Shown here piece after piece: positions 42,573-53,204 of a stretch of 64,000 nucleotides of DNA (position 1 is the stretch's first letter; each line of letters starts with the position of its first letter). The DNA lies in the NCBI GenBank assembly GCA_035578155.1, contig JAPWDM010000001.1:85206150-85270149 (forward strand), in the 5' to 3' direction. Below the pieces are notes generated by a model, which made no database searches, was not told the DNA's origin, and saw only the letters and a list, made by a program, of their open reading frames with translations. A program made the position numbers and the translations under genes. Origin of the DNA: Brachynemurus nebulosus (Eukaryota; Arthropoda; Insecta; Neuroptera; Myrmeleontidae).

Positions 42573-43296
42573 ATAGTAGGAGAGCTACTGGCCGATTTGC
42601 GATGGTCATTTCAACAAGCGTTAAATTGAGAGAATAGGATCTTGGATACCTACTCTACACAAAAATTCAGTTCTGGCAAGCCTATTCGACCGGGTTGAGT
42701 CATCCTTAACGTTTAAAGTTATGGTAAATTTCATAATTATTTTGACAAATATTAAAATATTGTGTATCCATGGTAATATGATTTAATTACTGAATTTGGA
42801 AATTCGTTAAAACGAAATGTAAATAATTGGACTCTGTTACGCAACAATATATCAAAAGCCAAATTGTTAAAAATGAGATTATGATATCATCTGGAAGTTT
42901 AAATGTGAATATACTGAAATTTTGGTTAACTCTCTTCTTTTTAAATCACATTACCATGGATATACAATATTTTGATATTTGTCAAAATAATTATGAAATT
43001 TATGACAACTTTAGATTGTTCTGGCGGTACCTTGGTGAAGAGAAAATATTACCAGAACGTTTTTTATCGATAAAAAATATTCCTAACTTTCATATATCTA
43101 AATTCCAGAACTGTTACTTTATATAAATTGGGCCTTATTTTTTACCCTCTTTAAATGTTAAGGATGACTCAACCCGGCCGAATAGGCTTGCCAGAACTGA
43201 ATTTCTACGTAGAGTAAGTCTCCAAGATTCTATCTTCTCAATTTAACACGTGTTGAAATGACCATCGCAAGTCGGTCAGTAGCTCTTGGTCTATTG
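42573..43296. mobile_element. Foldback element with two nested inverted-repeat pairs
   Basis: Outer arms of about 140 bp (42573-42717 and about 43158-43296) share GAGCTACTG(G/A)CCGA and TTCAGTTCTGGCAAGCCTAT. Inner arms 42727-42786 and 42943-43003 are a separate pair of about 60 bp with TATCCATGGTAATATGATTT-like sequence. The right side has about 150 unpaired bases between its inner and outer arms. It lies just upstream of the first visible myosin exon. A 99-codon frame across it is only the consequence of this structure. Confidence 0.85.
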
Positions 43297-43337
43297 ACGT
43301 TTTGTATACCTGAAAAGGTCTTTACACAAATAAATAA

Positions 43338-43340
43338 TTA

Positions 43341-43390
<50 letters not shown>
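43338..43390. repeat. (ATT)n microsatellite
   Basis: About 17 uninterrupted ATT units, between the two TIR elements at 42573-43296 and 43464-43910. Confidence 0.97.
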
Positions 43391-43463
43391 GTTTTATTTT
43401 AATGTCTAATTTTCAATATTAGCTCGTATAGCCAGAGGAACAACGATTTTAAGGATATGTATA

Positions 43464-43910
43464 CAGGGTGTTTGGTAGAAAGACCCACAAAATTTTTTGG
43501 TGGGTTAATGGCCTCATTTCTAGTATTTTATCGTTGGAACCAAAGTCCTAAGTGTTACGATTACTGAAAACGGTTCTTTGAAAAACACTGAAAAACGCAT
43601 TTCTTCGATTCTTGAATTTAAAAAGCTTATAAGTACTTTCTTTGTTAATAAGTTCCATAAAATTGTGTTGTTTAGAAGCAGAAGATACATCAAAGACACA
43701 ATAAAAAATGAATTCATGCTATTTTGATCACAAGCAAAACAGTTATGAAGTTTTGGAAGTGGAATTTTGGGTATTTTTCTAATTAAACAAAAAAAAAAAT
43801 CATATTTCAGTAACCGTAACACTTAGAACTTCGGTTCCAACGGTAAAGTACTAGAAATGGGCCCGTTAACCTACCAAAAAATTTTGTCGGTCTTTCTACC
43901 AAGCACCCTG
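43464..43910. mobile_element. 447-bp TA-flanked MITE with ~110-bp inverted repeats
   Basis: It starts CAGGGTGTTTGGTAGAAAGA and ends with the inverse, with TA at 43462-43463 and 43911-43912. The inverted repeats run about 110 bp inward with few differences. TA duplication and CAGGGTG ends suit a mariner-type MITE. No coding capacity is evident. Confidence 0.88.
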
Positions 43911-43917
43911 TATAATT

Positions 43918-44043
43918 CGTCGGCTTAAAAAGAAAAGTGCCTAAGTCCATTTTTAACAAAGTTGAGATTAGTCTCTAAATATAATATATTTAGAGGTTAA
44001 TTTCAACTTTGTTAAAAATGGACTTTTAGGCTTAAGTCGACGA
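43918..44043. repeat. 126-bp palindrome
   Basis: Arms of about 60 bp meeting near 43982: CGTCGGCTTAA...GTCCATTTTTAACAAAG and its inverse. It sits 8 bp from the neighbouring CAGGGTG MITE, so one may have inserted beside the other. Confidence 0.85.
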
Positions 44044-44489
44044 TATATAACATTTGTAAATTCAGAGATTGTTGCCTGAATTGGAAATGTGCGAAATTAT
44101 GAGAATCCGTTTAGCTTAAGTTTTATCATAATTATGAGTAAATATACCGTTGTACGAACACGAGTGTGGCTGACTGTATATTATGTAAGATAGTTAGGTA
44201 CTTCTTAAAACTGTCTTAAATATATAATAATATTTTTAAGAACACTGTAGGACATAAAATAAATTGTTCATTGTTATTAGAAAAATTTAGAATGTATGTA
44301 TTAAAAATAAAAAACAATAGAAATATTAAAAATGGAATTTGTAAGAATAATTAATCTACAGGACAACATAATGTATTAGTGTGACATATTGCATATAACA
44401 GTAGACATGTTATGTAACATAAATCTGTTACAACCAACAGAAAGGACTTTATTTCAAAAGTTCAAGTTTATTTTTTTATCATCAAAAAG

Positions 44490-45183
44490 ATAAAGCTCAG
44501 CTATGTTTTGTCGAAAGTTCAAAAGTAAATAGTTATTTGTGTATTAAGAGCGCAAAATGGTATATTGCCGCTCGACTGAAAATGTTGACGCGCGACGCCG
44601 CCAGGCGGAGCGCGTTAATTTCATGAGAGCGGCAATATCATTTTGTGCTCGAATTACACACAAAATTTTTTCTACAATCTTATAAAATGTATTTTTTATT
44701 TAAAAGATACTTAAAAAAATAATAAGGGACGTTAATGTTTACTTTAATGTTTTGCAGCTTCAGAAATATTTGGAGGTGTACTTGAGAAATCACTGTCACA
44801 ATTATATATTTCTATCATATATGTTTAGATTTCTTAAAATTTTTTATTCTTATTTTTTATTAATTATAGTTATTTTTTATTTTTAATTAATATTTTCTAG
44901 TTATTTTGAAATTTAATAATATTAATATTTCACTTGAATAATTTTAGAATTTGTTTATTTGTTACCATAGAAAATATAAACAAAGCCTACCCGATTTGTA
45001 ATTAAATATATGTTGAGCGAGCGACAACGTATTACTTTAGGCTTTAAAGCGCAAAGTAGTATTTCGTTGCTCGGCAACGAAAGTCTTCGGAAAATAGCCA
45101 TTTTGCGCTCTCTTCACAGAGCGCAAAAGCCTTCTTTCCACTAAGATTGTAGAAAAATTTGACAGAGAATAACTGAGCTTATA
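44490..45183. mobile_element. Probable TIR element with nested GAGCGCAAAATGG palindromes
   Basis: The outer ends show TAAGCTCAG(T/C)TAT in inverse orientation (44490 and 45183). Inside, 44536-44665 is a palindrome with arms GAGCGCAAAATGG...GCCGCTC around a GC-rich core (CGCGACGCCGCC). Inverted copies of GAGCGCAAAA(T/G) recur at 45100-45130. GC content in the core is far above the surroundings. Confidence 0.6.
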
Positions 45184-45400
45184 TGAATACCTGCCGATGC
45201 TAGGATATAATACATATGTATATCTAGATCTATCATTATACCTAATACTGTGGTATAGAATGTCTTAGAACACGATAGAACTGTTTCGAATATTTGAAAT
45301 TTAGTATAAAAAATTCGTCAAGTGCGTGTTTTTGACACGCACTAAGTAATGCCACCTCAGTGAAAGTGTTAATTTATGATTTTTTGGCTCGTTTTTTAAG

Positions 45401-45516
45401 TACAGTGAGAATACAGCTCTCTTGCATTTATTCAATATATGCATGTACAACTCTATAATACAGTGAGAATACAGCCCTCTTGCGTTTATTCAATATATGC
45501 ATGTACAACTCTATAA
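45401..45516. repeat. 58-bp tandem duplication beside the retrotransposon 3' end
   Basis: Two copies of a 58-bp unit (starts at 45401 and 45459) beginning TACAGTGAGAATACAGC. They differ at only two visible positions. They lie about 30 bp outside the element's A-tail. Confidence 0.9.
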
Positions 45517-45737
45517 TTATTATATTATATATTATATATTATTATTTTTTTTTTTTTTAATTAAAATTGGGGTACTGCTGCCGGTGGATGGCGCGGTCAG
45601 CAGCACCCGGCGGCATCGCCAACCAAGGGCATGCGCCGCCAAAAACGGTAGAAAAAATAAAAACAACACATAAAGACAGGGACACATAAATGCACTAGAC
45701 AACGGACAAACATACACATAATAAAGTCCATCGATGG

Positions 45738-46232
45738 GCCCTGCCATCCCAGGGCTTAAAAGAGCGGACAGTCCTTGGTGACGGTACGATAAGTACTAGA
45801 CAGAGCGTCCGGTCACCAAGGCCTGGAAGCCATCGCTGGAACTCCCTCCGAGGTGTAGAGGACCTCGGAGTGGAGAGAACCGACTAGAAAACACACAGTA
45901 TCACAGACCGATATCACAGAGCAATATCACAGAAAAGCTTATTACGTCACTGGGGAGCCACAGGCCCACCAGTGACGCAATAAGGAGTTAAAACAATACC
46001 GCTGTAGAGCCATAACAACAGGCCTACAGCGGCATAACAAAATATCACAGATAAAAAGAAACAAATGATGTACCACCTCGGGTGTAAAGAGCCCTCGGTG
46101 GTACATCGTTAAAAAACAATAACAAAAACAAAAAACACGTATAAATAACAAAGTACCACTAAGGGTGTAAAGGCCCTTAGTGGCATAAAAACAAGACTAA
46201 AAGTACCCTGCCAGACCAGCTGGAACAGGGTA
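45738..46232 (-). other. Chain of at least eight stem-loops in the retrotransposon 3' UTR
   Basis: Successive inverted repeats (left/right arms, plus coordinates): 45738-45743/45750-45755; 45773-45782/45812-45821; 45846-45854/45862-45870; 45938-45953/45969-45984 (16 bp, one mismatch); 45999-46007/46024-46032; 46067-46077/46097-46107 (11 bp perfect); 46156-46165/46174-46183 (10 bp perfect); 46204-46210/46226-46232. Three of them enclose the same loop word, TGTAAAG or TGTAGAG, although their stems have different sequences. Weaker pairs occur at 46267-46289. The UTR therefore probably folds into a string of hairpins, a likely recognition platform for the element's own RT. Confidence 0.75.
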
Positions 46233-46365
46233 TTGGCAATAAATAAATAAATTAAGACGATCACAAAATCTTCTTTAACACAAAAGATTAAAAATTGCTG
46301 AAAATAAAATTCACTGTCGGGGGAGATAAAACGAGACGACTTGTAAAATCTGAGATGTAAAGCCC

Positions 46366-48786
46366 CTACAGTCTCTGAAGAAGGTTCGAATTTCTGAGAA
46401 ATTCAAGCATCTTTCTTTCAGAAACTGCATCATAAGCTAAAGCTTCGGCTACATTATTGGGGAGCTGCAACCTCTGGCGCAATGGCTCAAAGGTTACACA
46501 TTCCTCAACTATATGCCTCACGGTCAGCGCCGTCCCGCAGGCGGCGCACCTTGGCTGATCCTCACCGGCGAGAAGATGACGATGTGTTAACGCCGTGTGG
46601 CCCAAGCGTAAACGCGTCAGGGCCACACTCTCTCGCCGGCTCAGATTTACAGGTGCCGGAGTTCTTCGGACCTCAGGTTTCACCTGTCTGAGCTTAGCCG
46701 TGAGGTTGTTCCACTCACGTTGCCATTTCTGATCGATCGCGGATCTAATGCCCACTCTCAGATCCTCTGGGCGTATGGCAATGTCCTGTGGCTCACCGAC
46801 TTCGGCTGCATGACGTGCTGCCTGGTCGGCGAGTTCATTGCCAGGTATCCCTACATGTCCGGGAATCCAAAAGAAGGTGATAGACTTTTGGCGGAGCATG
46901 TAGAGACACGTTAAGATGTTCTGCACCAGTGGATCGATGGTATGAGAGTGGCAGATCGCTTGCAACGCGCTCAACGAGTCGGAACAAATGAGGAATGCGC
47001 TGTCTTCAGATGTTTGACAGAATCGCAGGGCTTGCAAAATCGCAAATAATTCCGCAGTATACACAGTGGCCTGGGGAGGAAGTGTCCAAGCGTGAGGATC
47101 GTCACGAATGACGATAGCACTTCCAACACCCGTAGCTGTTTTCGAACCATCTGTGTATATGCAGAGAGAGTCAAGTTCGCTAATGATCTCATAAAAGCGG
47201 GATCGGTATTCGAATGAACTGGTCTCCTCCTTGTTGAGACCAGTCAGGTCGAAACGACACCTTACTTTAGGGATCAGCCAAGGAGGTACTTCCATAGGAC
47301 GTTTGGGAAGTACCTTGGCGAACTGTAAGTGCAGACTCTCTAATAACTCCTGCGTTCGAACGGCCACTGGTCGACTTATGGTGGGACGTCGACCGTAGAG
47401 CCCCTGTAAACGGTATCTGAATAGAGTCGGGTGGTTTATATGTGAAGGTGTTGCATATATCCCCGCCGCATAATTGAGCAAGAGACGCTCACGTCTCAGT
47501 CGCAGCGGAGGAAGACCCGACTCTACGCAGAGGCTCATAGAAGGGCTCGTTCGAAATGCTCCCGTAGCCAGTCGTATGCCTGCATGGTGAACAGGATCTA
47601 GGAGTAGAAGCGCAGACGCCCGGGCGGAGGAGTAAGCAATGCTGCCGTAATCAATCCTAGTCAGAACTAGCGATTGATACAAGCGAAGCAACGACTCCCG
47701 GCCCGCACCCCACGATGCACCTGCCAAGCACTTAAGCATGTTTATTGTCCTGCGACAACTCGCAGCTAAAGCTTGGAGGTGTGGGTGCCACGTAAGTTGT
47801 TTGTCAAAAATAAGTCCTAGAAACCTGACGCTATCAACGCACTGAAGGTTGGATCCTTTTAAAGTGAGGACAGGATCCGGATGTGCGTTGCGCTTTCTGC
47901 AGAAGTGTACCACCGATGTCTTTTGGGGTGAAAATCGAAAACCAAGAGCTTCTGCAGAGGTCACCACTTCGTTGATGCCTTGTTGCAGCCGTTGTTGAAT
48001 ATCCTCGATGGAATCGGCTGCATAGAATATGGTGAGGTCATCAACGTACAAGCAACGACGAATTGGGGCTGAAGCTGCAATATGACTGACTGCGATGGAA
48101 AACAAGGTGACACTAATGGTGGAGCCTTGAGGAACACCATTCTCCTGGGAGTGGGCCTCAGACTCAGTGTCACCTACCCGGACACGAAAAGAACGGTCAG
48201 TCAGAAAACTTTTTACGAACTGAGGGAGGTTACCTCTTAAACCCCAGTCGTGCAGTTTCTTGAGAATGCCATACCTCCAGGTCATATCATAAGCTTTCTC
48301 CAAATCGAAAAACACGGCCACGAGGTGTTTTCGTTGAAGAAAGGCGTCTTGAATGGCATTCTCGAGGCGAACAAGATGGTCCGTAGTCGAATGGTATCGG
48401 CGGAACCCACATTGATGTTTAGGAATGAGATTGTGGGATTCCAGCCACCAGACGAGACGGTTGTTCACCATTTTTTCCAATACCTTGCTGAAACAGCAAG
48501 TCAAGGATATTGGACGGTAGCTAGATAGTTGCGATGAATCTTTACCCTCTTTTAGCAGCGGAATGATGGTAGCTTCCCGCCACTGCGGAGGGTAAACGCC
48601 TTGCCTAAAAATTTCGTTATACAGATCCAGTAACCTACACTTACCAGGATAAGGCAGGTTCCGGATCATGGCGTAGGGGATCTCATCGGGTCCAGGGGAT
48701 GTGTCCCCAGATCCCCGAAGCGCCTCCAGTAATTCTTGCATAGAAAACGGTTGGTTATACTGGAGGGATTCATTCGAGAAAAAATA
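46366..48786 (-). CDS. Reverse transcriptase / RNase H polyprotein of a non-LTR retrotransposon, N-terminus missing
   Basis: This is an open frame of roughly 800 codons, copied into DNA by target-primed reverse transcription in this family. Reading down from 48786: RT fingers GDTSPGPDEIPYAMI and SYRPISLTCCFSKVLEKMV; motif A VFFDLEKAYD; motif B NGVPQGSTIS; catalytic motif C YVDDL; a thumb region; then RNase H with CIYTDGSK, YTAELFAI, CSDSLSAL and WIPGHVGIPGNELAD (all acidic residues and the His present); and a C-terminal C-x2-C...H...C cluster near CAACGTALTVRHIVEEC. RT plus RNase H plus this cluster fits the RNase H-bearing I-like group of LINEs. The endonuclease and ORF1 are absent. Upstream of about 48787 the frame runs into an ATT microsatellite that reads as poly-Ile; that part is an artefact. 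There is no internal stop, so the insertion looks recent or the copy young. Confidence 0.93.
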   Translation of the reverse strand, partial: YFFSNESLQYNQPFSMQELLEALRGSGDTSPGPDEIPYAMIRNLPYPGKCRLLDLYNEIFRQGVYPPQWREATIIPLLKEGKDSSQLSSYRPISLTCCFSKVLEKMVNNRLVWWLESHNLIPKHQCGFRRYHSTTDHLVRLENAIQDAFLQRKHLVAVFFDLEKAYDMTWRYGILKKLHDWGLRGNLPQFVKSFLTDRSFRVRVGDTESEAHSQENGVPQGSTISVTLFSIAVSHIAASAPIRRCLYVDDLTIFYAADSIEDIQQRLQQGINEVVTSAEALGFRFSPQKTSVVHFCRKRNAHPDPVLTLKGSNLQCVDSVRFLGLIFDKQLTWHPHLQALAASCRRTINMLKCLAGASWGAGRESLLRLYQSLVLTRIDYGSIAYSSARASALLLLDPVHHAGIRLATGAFRTSPSMSLCVESGLPPLRLRRERLLLNYAAGIYATPSHINHPTLFRYRLQGLYGRRPTISRPVAVRTQELLESLHLQFAKVLPKRPMEVPPWLIPKVRCRFDLTGLNKEETSSFEYRSRFYEIISELDSLCIYTDGSKTATGVGSAIVIRDDPHAWTLPPQATVYTAELFAILQALRFCQTSEDSAFLICSDSLSALQAICHSHTIDPLVQNILTCLYMLRQKSITFFWIPGHVGIPGNELADQAARHAAEVGEPQDIAIRPEDLRVGIRSAIDQKWQREWNNLTAKLRQVKPEVRRTPAPVNLSRRESVALTRLRLGHTALTHRHLLAGEDQPRCAACGTALTVRHIVEECVTFEPLRQRLQLPNNVAEALAYDAVSERKMLEFLRNSNLLQRL

Positions 48787-48787
<1 letters not shown>

Positions 48788-48853
<66 letters not shown>
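48788..48853. repeat. (ATT)n microsatellite
   Basis: About 22 uninterrupted ATT units directly abut the 5' truncation point of the retrotransposon. It creates a spurious poly-Ile extension of the RT frame. Confidence 0.97.
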
Positions 48854-49448
48854 TCCCCTACTATAATCACACAACGAGATTAATATGTCATCCTTCGGTG
48901 ACATAATACCTAGCAATAGCAACATAATTATACAGTATTTGATACTATTTACATAATACCTACATGTAAGCTAAAGTTTATCCCATAAGAAGTACATCGA
49001 TTACTTCCAAGAGAGTCACCAGAGGAACATTTCTGTGATTAACTTGGACGGCTTCCGTACCAGTCACGATAAGGAAACTGTAGTTTAAATTTTAAAGATG
49101 ATTTGATTTATTTTACCAATTTTAGAAGGTTTGGCATTGACATCATTAAATTTCCGATCGCAGTACGTGATAAAACAGTTAACTTCCTTTACTAATACAT
49201 AAACGGTAATGTTGGACATTAATAAATCAAAAAATGTTTGTTACTGATTAAAACTTCAATCAATTTGCATAATTTTAAAAGCCATGAGCATGACATAAAG
49301 TAAACTTACCTACAATTACATCGCAATAAATTCACATAAAAACTAGTTAAGTACGTAACATTTTAACTGTTAATTGTGAACTGCCAAAACCAATTCAAAT
49401 AAATTTTTGTTGAAACATTTATTGGGACAATTATTTTTTTCAAGCATC

Positions 49449-50562
49449 TAAAGGTGCGGATCCACCGAAAAAACATTTGCTGCAAATGTTTGTAGTTGTT
49501 TGCAAATGTTTGCAACTGTTTTTAACTGTTTGCGAACACACTATCTCCACTGAATAAACAGTTACAAACGATAATCTGTTTGCGAATATTTGTAGCTGTT
49601 CCATGTATTTCTATATAAATATATATGTATATCACATATAAAAAATGACTCCCAGTAAAGAACTTATTGTTAGCACTATGTCGTTCGTAATAATCTTGAA
49701 TCAAAAAAGGAAAGATAAAATATAGATTTTGGATATCTAATTTTTTAAAAACAAGAAATTCTATATAGTTATTAACAGACTTAAAAACAGACCTTAGGGG
49801 TGGTTTATTTCAAAATTTTTACCGTATGTCATCGGAAGATTTAGAATTTTTAATTTCCCAAATTAGCCTAAAAATTTGTAAACGGGATATTAACTACAGA
49901 GACTGTATACCCGTCGAAGTTAGATTAGCGATAATGTTTTTTAGCTACAAGAGATTCTTACAAAAGCCTTATGTATCTTTTTCGAATTTCGAGGTAGTTA
50001 ATTAACAAAATAATTCCCAATAATTCCCGAAGTATGCAAAGCCTTCTTCTTTGACCTTTTCACTTCTGAACGGCGAGAGTAAAGAATTCCACGCATTCTG
50101 CTTTTTAATTTGATTATAATAAAATTTATTGATGGTTTGCCATATTTCTGGTTTTGATTTATAAAATTTGATTAATTTCAGAAATTTTTCATTATCTCAA
50201 TCCATGTTATTTTTATTCGTTTATTAATTTAAAATTACAGTAATCCTTTTTAAAACACAAAACTATGTTGTTATATTTACAACAAAATAACATAAAACCA
50301 AAAATAATAATTATACATACATATATGGATATATGTTTGTTGTTCGTATGTATTTCATATCACATACCGTCTCCACTAGAAAAACACAAAACGCACCAAA
50401 CAACGAATTCCCTTTGATGTACCGACTTTAGTCGAAACACTGACAAACATTAGCAAACAACTGCAAATATTCGTGACGATCGTCTCCACCAAAAAAATTT
50501 TGTGTTCGCAAACATTTACAAACATTTGCAAACAGTTTGCGCGGTTAGTGGATCCACATCTT
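49449..50562. mobile_element. ~1.1-kb TIR element with GGATCCAC ends and TTTGCAAA words
   Basis: Left AAGGTGCGGATCCACCGAA; right inverse GTGGATCCACATCTT. Subterminal regions at both ends are packed with TTTGCAAATG/GTTTGCGAAC words in both orientations, as in elements whose transposase binds repeated subterminal motifs. Confidence 0.75.
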
Positions 50563-50804
50563 AAGATCTAATAAACTTTTTAAAATAATAGTAATAGGTA
50601 TCTACATATAATATTATTATTAGTATATCATTTATCATTTCACATTGTAAATATTAAGAAGATACTAATTGATTTGAATGTAAATAGATCACATCACATC
50701 TACATATTGTACCTAAGTAGAAAAAATATGTAGTTATTTAGGGGAATAAATTATTTAAGCAGCAATTTAATTTACTGATCACTGATCAGCAAAATTATCA
50801 GTTA

Positions 50805-51055
50805 AAGAAATATTTTAGCAGCAATAAAATTATTTTGCCAGCAAAATATGATCAGCACAATAATACGATTTGGCATGCTAAAAAACAATATTGAACAGCA
50901 AAAAAGGTAACTGAGCAGCAAAAAGTATAAGTGAGCAGCCAAAAGGATAATTGAGCAGCAAAAAAGTATAATTGAGCGCAAAAAAAAAAAGTCAACAGCA
51001 AAAAATATTATTAAGAAGCCCAAAAAAAAAAAATTACTGAGTAGCAAATTGGTTG
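50805..51055. repeat. Minisatellite, ~21-bp GAGCAGCAAAAAGTATAATT unit
   Basis: About ten imperfect units of (T)GAGCAGCAAAAA(G)(T/G)ATAA. Translations rich in Leu/Phe on the minus strand are artefacts. Confidence 0.85.
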
Positions 51056-51424
51056 ATTTGCTTAAATTTGTGTTTTAAATGACCTATAACAGACGATTTA
51101 TGTATGATCACTATAATGTGTCCTGTTTTTGATTGTGTTGAAAGTAAAGTACCTACTCAAAGAACAGTTTATACATGAACAGTTTTGAATTTTCTGTCCT
51201 ATTCAATCCTATAGCTGAGCAAATATTCATTTTTTGACCATCTATAAAAGTTTAAATTTTTTGATGAAGACGGAAAACAAGAAATTACATGCATTTTAAT
51301 ATAGATTTGAGAAACGTGGTTAAAAATTAGATATTGGATTCTATTTCGGGAAATATCGCGTATAAAGCGAACTCTTATTATTCAATAAATATTTAAGTGT
51401 AACATTTTTTCTATATATTGTTTT

Positions 51425-51572
51425 AGTGCCGATGCACACATGCGTGTTTTTACCGCTGCGTGTACGCAGCAGTTATAAAGTACATTGAGTTAAATTATAT
51501 TGTGATGCACACATACTTGCGGCGCCGCAGCGTGCACGCAGCGGTAAAAAAACGCATGCGTGCATCGGCACT
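51425..51572. mobile_element. 148-bp MITE with GC-rich palindromic arms
   Basis: The termini AGTGCCGATGCA(C) are exact inverses, followed inward by CGCATGCGT-like and TTTACCGCTGCGTG(T/C)ACG segments, so each end can fold on itself as well as pair with the other. The GC content contrasts with the AT-rich surroundings. Confidence 0.82.
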
Positions 51573-53204
51573 TAATGGGGTATTTGACAGTATCAAAGAA
51601 AAGCAATTAAAACAAATTTTAATGAAAATTTATAATAAAAGACAGCAATTTATTATACTAATTCATCTTAACTATCATTATTTGATTTAAAAAAAATTAA
51701 TTAAAAAAGTAATTTTTTAGCTAAAATCCACGTAAGCAGAAACGGGCTGTGACGTTCTTTCTCTTATATTTCAACACTATCACCACTAGTGTCGCTACTT
51801 AATTTCCGGTTAGCAAACATAACTATGGAAATTAATCAAAATTTAATTAATTTTTTTAAAAATCAACAATTTCTTTTCCTAGTTACAGGAAAAATAAACG
51901 TTTTTAAACATTTTTTTTCTTAGTTACCGGACACCTGTTGTTATCTAGAGAATGTGACGTAACTGACAGTTAGTAAACGTTTTCGCGCAAATTTTGAGAA
52001 CAAATACTAAAATAATTTTTTCTAACAATTTTCGATATTATTTTTAAAAATTAAAAACGTATACATGCATAATACATAAATATGTGTGTTTTAAAATAAT
52101 TTCCCAAAATTAGTCAAATTCCCCATTGTAAGATGTTTTAGTTGATTTTGTAAGAAATCAGATTTTAAAATATAAACTTACTAGTTGAAACTCGCGTAAA
52201 ATTATTTGAACGTCTTAATTTAACATCTAAACGAAGTATTATTTGAGGCGGCAATTCAACCTTATCTTACTTTTAGGGGGGGGGAGGTTTATAAACTATT
52301 TTTTTGCATTTATTTTTTAAATTTTTTTTCTCAATGTACAACATGTTGAGCGTGTTGTGTCAAAATTTCAAGTAAATCCGAGCAAAACTAATGAAGATAC
52401 AGCGTTTCAAGCGACCGGCCCTCATGCTCGATTTTTATACCTGCCTGGTAGCTGCGCGACGCGCCTACCTGGTAAGTATAAAATTTACTTTAATTTTATA
52501 CTTACAAATCTTATACAAAACAAATACTTACTATAATTACCCGCGTAAGTATAAAAAATTATATCATTTTATTGATGCTTAGTTTTGGATTTTTGAGTAT
52601 AAAAAACTTTAAATCCATTTTCTCGCATACAACATTTTTGAAGTCCGTGAACATCATAACTCAAAATCTACTTCACCAATTTTGTTGAAATTTTGCACAC
52701 TGTTTCTACACATAAATCAACAGGTAATCAGGTCGAGTTTTTTTTTTTTTTGCTATTTTTTTCCAGTTTATAATAACAAATTAACCGAAATTTTTAGCAA
52801 AAATTCCGTTTTTCACTTCAAAATGCTGCCAAAAATAAAAAAATCGAAAAAATACAAAAAAATCTTCCTGACTCCCTAGGGAAACATATCGCCTTTTTAA
52901 CGCATTTCGATTTTTTTGTCTCGGATGATCCGGTACCAAGTTATGATGTTCACCGCAAAACAACTTTTTTTCGAGGCGCCTCCGGAAATTCGCTGTCACG
53001 GACTTATTTATCGATATTTGTAATTGATAATTTTTCAAAAATACTTCAGATGTTATACTATAACGTGTATATGAAATAAATAAGCCAACAGTATTCATAT
53101 CTCCAAAAAAAAATCATGAAAATATGCCTTTTTTCGCTTTTAAAAACTTACCCCCCCCCCTTAAATCAGATATTCTGATTTTTTTACAAAAATAGTTGTT
53201 TACA

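Larger units (their letters stand above)
45546..48787 (-). mobile_element. 5'-truncated I-like non-LTR retrotransposon with poly(A)-type 3' end
   Basis: The element is bounded on its 3' side by an A-rich tail (T run at about 45545-45558 on the plus strand, then ATAAT-type repeats) and on its 5' side by an (ATT)n tract at 48788-48853. It contains the RT/RNase H frame and about 0.8 kb of 3' UTR. Truncation within the protein is typical of incomplete target-primed reverse transcription. The A+AAT tail resembles the TAA tails of I-type elements. I could not recognise a clear target-site duplication because both borders are simple sequence. Confidence 0.85.

Noticed and set aside
42827..43126. 99-codon plus-strand frame
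   Set aside because: It runs across the arms of the foldback element, has no motif and no splice context.
46482..48528. Plus-strand frames overlapping the retrotransposon
   Set aside because: They are shadows of the minus-strand RT/RNase H frame, which carries all the motifs.
48787..48883. Poly-Ile N-terminal extension of the RT frame
   Set aside because: It is encoded by the ATT microsatellite at the truncation point, not by the element.
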